Source of the DNA: Litchfieldella rifensis | GTDB taxonomy: Bacteria > Pseudomonadota > Gammaproteobacteria > Pseudomonadales > Halomonadaceae | Direction: 5' to 3' | NCBI RefSeq assembly: GCF_042646605.1 | Contig: NZ_JBHRUG010000031.1 | Coordinates: forward strand, 310,001 to 374,000 | Length of the DNA: 64,000 bases | Shown: in pieces, positions 8,405 through 16,950 of the stretch | How the letters are laid out: every line of letters starts with the position of its first letter | Numbering within the stretch: position 1 is the first letter of the stretch | Translations under genes and position numbers: made by a program | The notes under the pieces: model-generated | The model's input: the letters and a program-made list of their open reading frames with translations, nothing else | Databases searched by the model: none | Told to the model about the DNA's origin: nothing

Positions 8405-9910
8405 TCAGGCCCGTTCGGCGATGATCTCCTTCCACTTCGCCGGACCGATCCGATGCACTGATTCGCCTTGGCTATCCACCGCCACGGTGACCGGCATGTC
8501 CTCGACCTCGAATTCATAGATCGCTTCCATGCCCAGATCCTCGAAGCCTACCACGCGTGATTTCTTGATGGCCTGTGCGACGAGATAGGCAGCGCCCCCC
8601 ACTGCCATCAGATAAGTGGCTTTGCTGTCGCGAATCGCGTCAATAGCGGTGGGCCCACGCTCCGCCTTGCCGACCATGCCCAACAGGCCAGTCTGCTCGA
8701 GCATGGTGCGAGTGAACTTGTCCATGCGTGTAGCGGTGGTGGGACCGGCCGGACCGACGACTTCGTCGCGCACCGGATCCACCGGGCCAACGTAATAGAT
8801 AAAGCGCCCTTTCATGTCCACGGGCAAGGGCTCCCCCTTGGCCAGCATATCGACCATGCGCTTGTGAGCGGCATCTCGGCCGGTCAGCAATTTGCCGTTG
8901 AGCAAGAGAGTATCCCCGGGCTGCCAGTTCTGGACCTCCTCGGCGGTAATGGTGTCGAGGTCGACGCGCTTGACGTTCTCGCCCACTTCACGGGTGATTT
9001 CCGGCCAGTCCTCGAGCTTGGGGGCTGGCAGCTCGGCGGGACCGCTGCCGTCGAGGTGGAAGTGCACATGGCGGGTGGCGGCGCAGTTGGGAATGATTGC
9101 CACCGGTTTGTTGGCGGCGTGGGTCGGGTAGTCCTTGACCTTGACATCGAGCACCGTGGTCAAACCGCCCAGTCCTTGGGCGCCGATGCCACTGCTGTTG
9201 ACCTTGTCGTATAGCTCGAGACGCAATTCCTCGGCGCGGTTGCTCGCGCCGCGGGCCTGCAACTCCTGGATGTCGATGGGATCGAGCAGCGCTTCCTTGG
9301 CGATCTCCATGGCCTTTTCAGCGGTGCCGCCGATACCGATGCCCAACATGCCGGGCGGACACCAACCGGCTCCCATCTTGGGCAACTGTTCCAGCACCCA
9401 ATCGACCACGCTATCGGATGGGTTGAGCATGGCGAACTTGGACTTGGCCTCACTACCGCCGCCCTTGGCGGCCACGTGCACCTCGACACCGTCGCCAGGC
9501 ACGATCTTGTGATGGATAACGGCTGGCGTATTGTCCCTGGTATTCTGACGCTTGCCGTCCGGATCGGCGAGCACCGAGGCACGCAATACGTTGTCCGGCA
9601 ACTGATAGGCCCGGCGCACGCCCTCATTGATCATGTCATCGAGGCTCATGTCGGCTTCCCAGCGCACGTTCATGCCGACATGCACGAAGACCGTGACGAT
9701 GCCGGTATCCTGGCAGATCGGGCGGTGGCCGGTGGCACACATGCGTGAATTGATCAGGATCTGGGCAATGGCATCCTTGGCCGCCGGGTTTTCCTCGCGC
9801 TGATAGGCGCCATGCATGGCGTCGATGAAGTCCTTGGGGTGGTAATAGGAAATGTACTGGAGGGCGTCGGCCACGCTTTGGATCAAGTCATCCTGACGGA
9901 TCACGGTCAT
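8405..9910 (-). CDS. fumA: Class I fumarate hydratase (iron-sulfur, FumA/FumB type)
   Basis: A 501-residue [4Fe-4S] enzyme that interconverts fumarate and (S)-malate in the citric acid cycle. A cluster-ligand Cys is in RPICQDTG at residues 63-70, and the class I GGGSEAKSKF motif lies near residue 150. The C-terminal beta domain is also present (GPAGPTTATRMDKFT), so the two-domain class I enzyme is complete. ATG 9910 is chosen because AGGAGT lies upstream and the conserved region starts there; a longer frame to 10027 has no ribosome site and no conserved sequence. Iron-sulfur fumarases are oxygen- and iron-sensitive; no class II fumarase gene is in the window. Confidence 0.93.
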   Translation of the reverse strand: MTVIRQDDLIQSVADALQYISYYHPKDFIDAMHGAYQREENPAAKDAIAQILINSRMCATGHRPICQDTGIVTVFVHVGMNVRWEADMSLDDMINEGVRRAYQLPDNVLRASVLADPDGKRQNTRDNTPAVIHHKIVPGDGVEVHVAAKGGGSEAKSKFAMLNPSDSVVDWVLEQLPKMGAGWCPPGMLGIGIGGTAEKAMEIAKEALLDPIDIQELQARGASNRAEELRLELYDKVNSSGIGAQGLGGLTTVLDVKVKDYPTHAANKPVAIIPNCAATRHVHFHLDGSGPAELPAPKLEDWPEITREVGENVKRVDLDTITAEEVQNWQPGDTLLLNGKLLTGRDAAHKRMVDMLAKGEPLPVDMKGRFIYYVGPVDPVRDEVVGPAGPTTATRMDKFTRTMLEQTGLLGMVGKAERGPTAIDAIRDSKATYLMAVGGAAYLVAQAIKKSRVVGFEDLGMEAIYEFEVEDMPVTVAVDSQGESVHRIGPAKWKEIIAERA

Positions 9911-10078
9911 GAGGAAGGGACTCCTGGGCAGTGACGGATGGCCCGCCGCTGGCGCTGTCAGGTTGCGCAGAGCGGGCCCTGGTGGGCGCGAATTATACCC
10001 TATTACCTGGTAGACGTCAGATGGCACGTCCGGGTAGATGAGAGGTAAGCGCAGATAGATAACGGTATAAATTCTTGG

Positions 10079-12109
10079 TTACCCCAAGACCAGCAACTGC
10101 TCCTTATACTGATGAATGCGGTCGCGCAACCTTGCCGCCTCCTCGAACTCCAGGTTCTGGGCCGCTTCGAACATGGCATCTTCCAGGCGCGAGATCTCGC
10201 GCTTCAGTTCGTCGCCGCTCATCGGCTTGCCCTTGCTCTTGTCGTAGACCGCATCGCGTTCGGCCACCAGACGCTCGGCGCGTTTGCGCCCCCCCTTCTT
10301 GCCTGGGGTCTGGGCACCTTCCATGATGTCAGCCACCGACTTGGTCACCGACTGCGGCGTGATGCCATGCTCCTCGTTGAAGGCGATCTGCTTGGTGCGA
10401 CGGCGCTCGGTTTCGTCGATGGCTCGCCGCATCGAGTCGGTCACCCGGTCACCATAGAGAAGTGCCTTGCCGTGGACATGACGCGCAGCACGCCCGATGG
10501 TCTGGATCAGCGAACGTTCGGCACGCAGGAAACCTTCCTTGTCGGCATCGAGAATCGCCACCAGTGACACCTCGGGAATATCCAGGCCCTCGCGCAACAG
10601 GTTGATGCCGACCAGCACGTCGAACTTGCCGAGGCGCAGATCGCGGATGATTTCCACCCGCTCCACGGTATCGATATCCGAATGCAGATAACGTACCCGT
10701 ACATCGTGCTCGCTCAGGTATTCGGTGAGATCTTCGGCCATGCGCTTGGTCAAGGTGGTGACCAGCACCCGCTCCCCCACCTCGGTGCGCAGGCGAATCT
10801 CGGAGAGCAGATCGTCGACCTGAGTCGAGGCCGGGCGCACCTCGACCTCGGGATCCACCAGACCGGTGGGGCGCACCACCTGTTCGACCACCTGGCCGGC
10901 ATGCTCGGCCTCATAGGGCCCCGGCGTGGCCGAGACGAAGATCGTCTGTGGACAGATACGCTCCCACTCCTCGAAGGTCATGGGGCGATTGTCCAGCGCC
11001 GAGGGCAGGCGAAAGCCGTACTCGACCAGTGTCTCCTTGCGCGAGCGGTCGCCACGGTACATCCCTCCCACCTGGGGCACACTGACATGGGACTCGTCGA
11101 TGAACAGCAGGGCATCGGCCGGCAGATAATCGAAGAACGTCGGCGGCGGCTCGCCCGGCGCTCGCCCCGACAGGTAGCGCGAGTAGTTCTCGATACCGTT
11201 GCAATAGCCCAGTTCGTGCATCATCTCGATATCATAGAGAGTGCGCTGTTCGAGACGCTGGGCCTCGACCAGCTTGTCGTGCTTGCGCAGCCAGTCGAGT
11301 CGTTCGACCAGCTCGCTCTTGATGTTCTCGGCGGCCGCGATGATCGTTTCCCGCGGCGTGACATAGTGACTCTTGGGATAGATGGTCATACGCGGCACCT
11401 GTCCGCGCACTTCGCCGGTCAGGGGGTCGAACAGCCGGATCGAATCGATCTCGTCGTCGAACAGCTCGACACGCACTGCCTCATCCTCGGCATCGGCGGG
11501 AAAGACGTCGATGACATCGCCGCGTACCCGATAGGTGCCACGCCGGAAATCCATGTCGTTACGCGTGTACTGCAGCTCGGCCAGCCGCCGCAGGAAGCTG
11601 CGCTGGTCGATCAGCTCGCCACGATTGAAGTGCAGGCGCATCCTCAGGTACTGGTCGGGGTCGCCAAGGCCGTAGATGGCCGAGACCGAGACCACGATCA
11701 GCGCATCACGACGCTCCAGCAGCGCCTTGGTGGCCGACAGGCGCATCTGCTCGATATGGTCGTTGATCGAGGCATCCTTCTCGATGAAGGTGTCCGAAGA
11801 GGGCACGTAGGCCTCGGGCTGGTAGTAGTCGTAATAGGAGACGAAGTACTCCACGGCGTTGTCGGGCAAGAACGACTTGAACTCACCGTAAAGCTGCGCC
11901 GCGAGGGTCTTGTTGGGCGCCATGACGATGGTCGGGCGCTGCAGGCGCTCGACGATGTTGGCCATGGTGAAGGTCTTGCCCGAGCCGGTCACGCCGAGCA
12001 GGGTCTGGTGCGCCAGACCCGCCTCCAGTCCCCTGACCAGACTATCGATGGCCGTCGGCTGATCGCCGGCAGGCCGGAACTTGGAATGGATCTGAAAGGC
12101 TTTGCTCAT
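10079..12109 (-). CDS. uvrB: Excinuclease ABC subunit B
   Basis: A 676-residue helicase-like subunit of nucleotide excision repair, which verifies damage and positions UvrC. The Walker A motif GVTGSGKT is at residues 39-46. The DNA-wedging beta-hairpin YYDYYQPEAYVP lies near residues 92-103. Helicase motifs including SVPQVGGMYRGD follow, and the UvrC-interacting UVR domain is at the C-terminus. Length is typical (about 670). ATG 12109 is preferred: GAGAGA precedes it and homologues begin MSKAF; the frame extends 17 codons further upstream without support. The stretch between the start and the OsmC stop is only 47 bases, so read-through from the OsmC gene is possible. No SOS box was found. Confidence 0.96.
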   Translation of the reverse strand: MSKAFQIHSKFRPAGDQPTAIDSLVRGLEAGLAHQTLLGVTGSGKTFTMANIVERLQRPTIVMAPNKTLAAQLYGEFKSFLPDNAVEYFVSYYDYYQPEAYVPSSDTFIEKDASINDHIEQMRLSATKALLERRDALIVVSVSAIYGLGDPDQYLRMRLHFNRGELIDQRSFLRRLAELQYTRNDMDFRRGTYRVRGDVIDVFPADAEDEAVRVELFDDEIDSIRLFDPLTGEVRGQVPRMTIYPKSHYVTPRETIIAAAENIKSELVERLDWLRKHDKLVEAQRLEQRTLYDIEMMHELGYCNGIENYSRYLSGRAPGEPPPTFFDYLPADALLFIDESHVSVPQVGGMYRGDRSRKETLVEYGFRLPSALDNRPMTFEEWERICPQTIFVSATPGPYEAEHAGQVVEQVVRPTGLVDPEVEVRPASTQVDDLLSEIRLRTEVGERVLVTTLTKRMAEDLTEYLSEHDVRVRYLHSDIDTVERVEIIRDLRLGKFDVLVGINLLREGLDIPEVSLVAILDADKEGFLRAERSLIQTIGRAARHVHGKALLYGDRVTDSMRRAIDETERRRTKQIAFNEEHGITPQSVTKSVADIMEGAQTPGKKGGRKRAERLVAERDAVYDKSKGKPMSGDELKREISRLEDAMFEAAQNLEFEEAARLRDRIHQYKEQLLVLG

Positions 12110-12156
12110 CAGCGATCTCTCGTCATCGACGGGTAGCCCGGGATTCATGCGATGAC

Positions 12157-12558
12157 TCATCTCTGGCGAGTGGTGATCTCGACCGTGGAGGTGGTCATCA
12201 GGCGGTGAATCGGGCAGCGGTCGGAAATTTCGGTCAGCCGCGCGCGCTGCGCCTCGTCCAGATCGCCACGAAAGCTTAGCGCCACGTCGAGTCGATAGAC
12301 TCCATTGCGCTCGTCACGTTCATCACGGCTAACGGTGGCCGTGACACCTTCGAGCGGCCACCCCTTGCGATAGGCGTACATCTGCGCCGTGATCGACTTG
12401 CAGGCCGCCAGGGACAGGTCGAAATAGTCATGCGGATCGGGGGCGCTTTCATCGCCACCGACGATCCTCGGCGCATCGACGAACAGATCCTCGAAGTTTT
12501 CAAAGGTCGCCTGCTGGCGATACTTGCCATCACGTACACTGATCACCGTGATGGTCAT
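12157..12558 (-). CDS. OsmC/Ohr family protein
   Basis: A 133-residue OsmC-fold protein. Two cysteines are present, in LAACKSI (about residue 53) and DRCPIHR (about 114), at the positions of the peroxidatic and resolving cysteines of hydroperoxide reductases. It may thus reduce organic hydroperoxides, although the YhfA-like subgroup of this fold has no proven activity. It lies one base after the HMA-like gene and ahead of uvrB, all in one direction, suggesting a small operon. Subfamily assignment is tentative. Confidence 0.82.
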   Translation of the reverse strand: MTITVISVRDGKYRQQATFENFEDLFVDAPRIVGGDESAPDPHDYFDLSLAACKSITAQMYAYRKGWPLEGVTATVSRDERDERNGVYRLDVALSFRGDLDEAQRARLTEISDRCPIHRLMTTSTVEITTRQR

Positions 12559-12559
12559 G

Positions 12560-12751
12560 TCAATGCACCTTCACGCCGAGTGCCTCGACGGCCTCGATCA
12601 ATGCTTCGCGACGCACGCGCCCTTCCACTTCGGCACCATGGCGCCCGACTTCGACACTGTCGACGCCATCGAGCATCATTAGCGCCGTGGTAATGCGATT
12701 GACCAGGTCGGCACTGTCGACGCCATCGAAGCTCAGGGAAATATGCGCCAT
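12560..12751 (-). CDS. Small HMA-fold-like protein without the CxxC metal site
   Basis: A 63-residue protein with the pattern of a heavy-metal-associated domain: a first beta strand (HISLSFDGV), a helix with ITTALMMLDGVDSVEV, and a final strand near GVKV. The loop that carries CxxC in true copper or mercury chaperones reads DSAD here, and the protein has no cysteine at all. It therefore should not bind Cu(I) or Hg(II) in the usual way. It ends one base before the OsmC-family start, so the two are probably translated together and may be functionally linked. The function is unknown. Confidence 0.6.
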   Translation of the reverse strand: MAHISLSFDGVDSADLVNRITTALMMLDGVDSVEVGRHGAEVEGRVRREALIEAVEALGVKVH

Positions 12752-12897
12752 GATCGGCTCCTATCAAAACGGTATGAACTCTCGCATTAGTCTATCATGC
12801 GTCCGGGACCGTGGGCCGACCTTGAATCGTCGCGCCAAGCCCCCAATACCATATACTGTGATGACGCCATGCCCGATGCGATAACGGAGTGCACCGT

Positions 12898-13935
12898 ATG
12901 ACCGACTGGAGTGCCCTGGTGGGCGCCACGCCCCTGAACGAGCGGCGGGTGACATTCGACACCCCCAACCAGGCACGCCAGGCGCTGGATGCCAGCGTCC
13001 GTATTCCCTTGATTCACCTGGGAATCCTGGAAGTCGCGGGGACCGATGCCGAACGCTTCCTGCAAGGACAGGCCAGCGCACAGCTTACCCTGACCTCTTC
13101 GGGATTCGCTCCGTTGACCTGCTTTTGCACGCCCAAGGGGCGCATGCTGGCCAACGCCCAGGTGGTACATGTCGAAGAACAGCGCTTCTGGCTGATTCTC
13201 GAGCGCAGCCTGCTGGCATCGTTGAAAACGCATCTCGACAAGTTCGCGGCCTTCTACAAGGCCGAGATGCAGGTTCGCGACGATCTGGCGCTGCTGGGCA
13301 TGATCGGTAACGATGCACCGGCGCTGCTGGAAACCAAGCTGGATATCGAACCACCGGCCATCTGGCACCATGCCTGCCATGGCGATGTGCATGCGCTACG
13401 CCATCCCGGTCCTCGCCCACGCTTGCTGCTCATTGTCCCTGCGCGGGAAGTGAGTGCCGTCTGGGAGTCACTGGCTCACCAGACGTTGCCGGTGGGCAAT
13501 GCCGTCTGGTGCCTGCACGACATCCAAGCCGGTCTGGCCTGGATGAGCGACGTGCACCGGGACGCCTACTTGCCGCAGATGATCAACTGGGAGGCCTTGG
13601 GCGGCATCAGTTTCAAGAAAGGCTGTTACACCGGCCAGGAGGTTGTGGCGCGTGCGCACTTCCGCGGCCAGGTCAAGAAACGCCTGATTCGCGCTCAACT
13701 CGACGGCGCGGAATTACCGGCCCCGGGGTCGCCGGTGGAAGATGCCGAAGGCAAGATCCAAGGGGAGGTATTCAGCGCCGAACTCGATGCCTATGAGCAG
13801 GCGGAAATTCTGGCAGTGATGACCACCAAGGAAGTGGCAAGTCCTCTATCGGTGGCCGGTCAGCGGCTCAAGCCGCTCAAGCTGCCCTACGCCGTGGAAC
13901 GTCTCGACCCGGAAAGTCTGGCAGAGAAGGGATGA
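12898..13935 (+). CDS. ygfZ: Folate-binding YgfZ/GcvT-like protein
   Basis: A 345-residue protein of the YgfZ/IBA57 family, which binds tetrahydrofolate and supports repair or maturation of certain iron-sulfur enzymes such as MiaB. The family signature KGCYTGQE starts near residue 241 with the conserved Cys at 243. The fold resembles GcvT, but there is no catalytic glycine-cleavage context here. ATG 12898 follows CGGAG at eight bases; an in-frame GTG at 12889 is possible but lies too close to that site. It is divergent from the HMA/OsmC pair and stands alone. Confidence 0.9.
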   Translation: MTDWSALVGATPLNERRVTFDTPNQARQALDASVRIPLIHLGILEVAGTDAERFLQGQASAQLTLTSSGFAPLTCFCTPKGRMLANAQVVHVEEQRFWLILERSLLASLKTHLDKFAAFYKAEMQVRDDLALLGMIGNDAPALLETKLDIEPPAIWHHACHGDVHALRHPGPRPRLLLIVPAREVSAVWESLAHQTLPVGNAVWCLHDIQAGLAWMSDVHRDAYLPQMINWEALGGISFKKGCYTGQEVVARAHFRGQVKKRLIRAQLDGAELPAPGSPVEDAEGKIQGEVFSAELDAYEQAEILAVMTTKEVASPLSVAGQRLKPLKLPYAVERLDPESLAEKG

Positions 13936-13958
13936 CACAGGTGCCCAGCTGCGCTCGC

Positions 13959-14732
13959 TCAGCAGCTCCCTAAGGAACTGCCGAAAAGTCGTCTCGCCGT
14001 CGTTGAACTGTCGGCAGCCACTGTCTCGGCTGACTGCCCGCGCAAGAGGGCCACTGCCTCACAGACCGCGGCCACCCGCGCTGGCTCGTTACGGGTTCCC
14101 TGATAGCCCGCCAACGGCATATCGGGACTATCGGTTTCCAGCACATAGCCGTCCTTCGGCACGCCGGCCACGGCCCGCCGCAGCCGCTGGGCCCGTTGAT
14201 ACGTCACGGCGCCCCCCAGCCCGACCACGAACCCCAACTCGATAAAGCGTTCCGCCTGCTGCAGACTGCCGGCGAACGCATGAATCAGACCACCCTTGGG
14301 CAGGTCAAGCTGGCGCAAGCGCTTGGACACCTGGTCGTTGGCGCGCACACAGTGGATCACTACGGGTAGGTCATGTGACTTGGCGATGCGTAGCTGGGCA
14401 TCGAACAGCGCCCACTGGGCGTCCAGCGTCTCGCCGAAGCGGGCATCGATCCCGCACTCGCCGACTGCCACCACCTCGGGATGGACGTCGAGCGCCTGTT
14501 GCAGTGCATCGAGATCGCCATCGTCATGCTCGGCCAGGAAGCAGGGATGCAACCCCAGGCACACACTGACATCGGCCCGCGCCCCGAGTGCCAACACGCC
14601 ACTCCAGCGGTCACGGGTCGTCCCCGGCACCACGACATGCCCTACGCCCGCCGCCCGGGCCCGTTCGAACGTCGCCTCACGATCGATATCGAAATCGGGA
14701 AAATCCAGGTGGCAATGGGCGTCGATCAACAT
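13959..14732 (-). CDS. tatD: TatD-family metal-dependent hydrolase/DNase
   Basis: A 257-residue TIM-barrel metallohydrolase. The first metal ligands are in DAHCHLD (H6 and H8), followed by GECGID (about 94-99), a conserved His in VVIHCVRA, and ETDSP near the C-terminus. All metal positions of the family are present. Related proteins act as 3'-5' DNases or D-tyrosyl-tRNA editing enzymes; the exact substrate is not clear. It is convergent with ygfZ. Its leader, back to the prfC stop codon, is almost entirely the repeat element at 14739-14825, and no good ribosome site was seen. Confidence 0.88.
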   Translation of the reverse strand: MLIDAHCHLDFPDFDIDREATFERARAAGVGHVVVPGTTRDRWSGVLALGARADVSVCLGLHPCFLAEHDDGDLDALQQALDVHPEVVAVGECGIDARFGETLDAQWALFDAQLRIAKSHDLPVVIHCVRANDQVSKRLRQLDLPKGGLIHAFAGSLQQAERFIELGFVVGLGGAVTYQRAQRLRRAVAGVPKDGYVLETDSPDMPLAGYQGTRNEPARVAAVCEAVALLRGQSAETVAADSSTTARRLFGSSLGSC

Positions 14733-14738
14733 AAGGCA

Positions 14739-14825
14739 GCCGTAAGTTCGGAGCTGTAAGCTGTAAGCACCTCGCAGATCCCTTGAGCTTTAATAACTTA
14801 AAGCTTACGGCTTACAGCTTACGGC
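14739..14825. repeat. Inverted cluster of GCYGTAA heptamers between prfC and tatD
   Basis: The left side has GCCGTAAG (14739-14746) and two joined GCTGTAA units (to about 14768). The right side (14803-14825) reads as GCTTACGGCTTACAGC and so on, which is the reverse complement of the same heptamers. The two arms can fold into an imperfect stem with some G-U pairs. A larger relative with eight perfect copies lies at 18801. The element fills the space between the prfC stop and the tatD start. Confidence 0.75.
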
Positions 14826-14830
14826 TGGGT

Positions 14831-16420
14831 TTAATGCTCGCGAGTGGCGGCGAAGCGAATCTCCGGCCAGCGCTCCTGGGTCATCTGCAGGTTGACCCGC
14901 GTCGGGGCGATATAGGTCAGATAGCCGCCACCGTCGACGGCGAGGTTGGTGCTGGCCTTGCGCTTGAACTCATCGAGCTTCTTGGCGTCGTCGCAATAGA
15001 TCCAGCGCGCGGTCTGCACGTTCACGGCCTCGTAGACGCAATCGACCTTGTACTCTTCCTTGAGGCGATGAGCCACCACGTCGAACTGCAGGGCCCCTAC
15101 CGCACCGAGGATCAGATCATTGTTGTCGAGCGGCATGAAGACCTGAGTCGCTCCTTCTTCGGAAAGCTGCTGCAACCCCTTCTGCAACGCCTTCATTTTC
15201 AGCGGATCCTTCAGCCGCACACGCTTGAACAGTTCCGGGGCGAAGTGGGGAATGCCGGTGAAGCGCATGTCCTCTCCCACGGTGAAGGTATCGCCGATCT
15301 GGATGGTACCGTGATTGTGCAGGCCAATGATGTCGCCGGGCCAGGCCTCCTCCACCTGGGCACGGTCCGAGGCCATGAAGGTCAGCGCATCGGCGATCTT
15401 GACGTCCTTCTTGATCCGCACATGGCGCATCTTCATGTTCTTCTCGTATTTGCCCGAGCAAACGCGCAGGAATGCGATCCGGTCACGGTGGTTGGGATCC
15501 ATGTTGGCCTGGATCTTGAAGACGAAGCCGCTGAAACGCTCGTCATTGGCCGTCACTTCCCGAATATCGGTCTCGCGCGGCTGAGGGGCGGGGGCGTACT
15601 CGACGAAGCCATCGAGCATCTCGCGCACTCCGAAGTTGCCCATCGCGGTACCGAAGTACACCGGGGTCAGCTCGCCGCGGCGATAGGCCTCGAGATCGAA
15701 CGCGTGAGACGCACCGCGCACCAGTTCCACTTCCATGCGCAGTTCCTCGGCCTGCTCCGTGCCCAGCACCTCGTCGACCTCGGGGTTGTCGAGCCCTTCG
15801 ATACGCTTGTCGTCGGGGATACGGTTGCCCTGCCCCTGGGTATAGAGGTGAATGACATCGTTATAGAGGTGGTAGACCCCCTTGAAGTGACGTCCCATGC
15901 CGATCGGCCAGGTCATTGGCGCACACTGGATATCGAGTACCGTCTCGACCTCGTCCATGACCTCGATGGGATCGCGGGTATCGCGATCGAGCTTGTTGAT
16001 GAAGGTCAGGATCGGGGTGGTACGCAGTCGACAGACATCCATCAGCTTGATGGTGCGCTCCTCGACCCCCTTGGCGGCATCGATGACCATCAGTGCCGAG
16101 TCGACCGCCGTCAACGTTCGATAGGTATCCTCGGAGAAATCCGCGTGCCCCGGCGTGTCGAGCAGGTTGACGATGCGCCCGTGGTAGGGGAACTGCATCA
16201 CCGAGGTGGTCACCGAGATGCCCCTTTCCTGCTCCATCTTCATCCAGTCGGAGGTGGCATGGCGGTCGGCACGCTTACTCTTGACCGAACCGGCCAACTG
16301 GATGGCATTCCCGAACAACAGCATCTTCTCGGTGATGGTGGTCTTGCCCGCATCGGGGTGAGAGATGATGGCAAAGGTTCTTCTGAGCCCGACTTCACGG
16401 GCTAGCGATGTTTCGGACAT
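14831..16420 (-). CDS. prfC: Peptide chain release factor 3
   Basis: A 529-residue translational GTPase, exactly the length of E. coli RF3, which removes RF1/RF2 from the ribosome after peptide release. The G1 motif HPDAGKTT is at residues 21-28, G3 appears as DTPGHADF, and G4 as NKLDRD. The EF-Tu-like domain and the C-terminal RF3 domain follow. ATG 16420 is chosen because conserved MSETSLAREVGLRRTFAIISHPDAG starts there in family-typical fashion; upstream codons lack homology. No frameshift or truncation is seen. It is the first of two minus-strand genes separated by the heptamer element. Confidence 0.96.
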   Translation of the reverse strand: MSETSLAREVGLRRTFAIISHPDAGKTTITEKMLLFGNAIQLAGSVKSKRADRHATSDWMKMEQERGISVTTSVMQFPYHGRIVNLLDTPGHADFSEDTYRTLTAVDSALMVIDAAKGVEERTIKLMDVCRLRTTPILTFINKLDRDTRDPIEVMDEVETVLDIQCAPMTWPIGMGRHFKGVYHLYNDVIHLYTQGQGNRIPDDKRIEGLDNPEVDEVLGTEQAEELRMEVELVRGASHAFDLEAYRRGELTPVYFGTAMGNFGVREMLDGFVEYAPAPQPRETDIREVTANDERFSGFVFKIQANMDPNHRDRIAFLRVCSGKYEKNMKMRHVRIKKDVKIADALTFMASDRAQVEEAWPGDIIGLHNHGTIQIGDTFTVGEDMRFTGIPHFAPELFKRVRLKDPLKMKALQKGLQQLSEEGATQVFMPLDNNDLILGAVGALQFDVVAHRLKEEYKVDCVYEAVNVQTARWIYCDDAKKLDEFKRKASTNLAVDGGGYLTYIAPTRVNLQMTQERWPEIRFAATREH

Positions 16421-16548
16421 GTAAGGCGATTCACGACGTCTGACGCGACAGAAGCCATGAAGGCCTGGTCGCGAGTGGATGGAGTTAGGCGGCAATTCTA
16501 CGGGGTTGAGCAGACATCGTGTAGGCCTTGCGTGAAGGAAAGACCGAC

Positions 16549-16812
16549 TCAGCGCTCTCGCTGATAACGAACCCCGTCTTTTTCCAGCTCCACGACATAG
16601 GCAAACGACTCCATGACACCGTCCAGATCGCCTGGCTCGCCGTGACTGTCATCCAGCATCGACTCGGGAATCACTTTCACTCCGGTTCCGGTTACATACT
16701 GGACACGGGCGGGATAGTGCGTGCCATCGTGATCGATGACGACGTGCTCACCGGCGAAGCAGCGCCGCAGTTTTTCGAAGAACACCTCATCGTTCACCGT
16801 TTCCGTACGCAT
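16549..16812 (-). CDS. Small protein of unknown function
   Basis: An 87-residue acidic soluble protein with no recognised family. The start at ATG 16812 is supported by GGAGAG seven bases upstream; earlier in-frame ATGs lack such a site. No membrane segment, signal peptide or cysteine pair is visible. The middle contains alternating hydrophobic strands (HVVIDHDGTHYPARVQYV), which suggests a small beta-rich domain. It lies 128 bases upstream of prfC on the same strand and divergent from regB. It is probably a real gene given its ribosome site and GC3 pattern, but its function is unknown. Confidence 0.55.
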   Translation of the reverse strand: MRTETVNDEVFFEKLRRCFAGEHVVIDHDGTHYPARVQYVTGTGVKVIPESMLDDSHGEPGDLDGVMESFAYVVELEKDGVRYQRER

Positions 16813-16950
16813 GATAGCTCTCCATCCTTCGCTGATAGACATGCTTTCGAGTCTAGAACTCGCCGATAGCGCCGGCAACTGGCGCCATCAAGGCTGAGAA
16901 AGCGCGCCACGATCGGGTATCATGACCACCATTGCCTGAGCGGAGTGATC

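Noticed and set aside
10682..12136. Long plus-strand frame opposite uvrB
   Set aside because: Antisense of a full-length, conserved UvrB; no own start signal.
12889..12897. GTG start for YgfZ
   Set aside because: The ribosome site CGGAG would nearly touch this codon; ATG 12898 has normal spacing.
14783..16405. A 540-codon open frame on the plus strand opposite prfC
   Set aside because: It is the antisense shadow of a perfectly conserved RF3 gene; GC-rich third positions keep such frames open. No ribosome site and no recognisable family.
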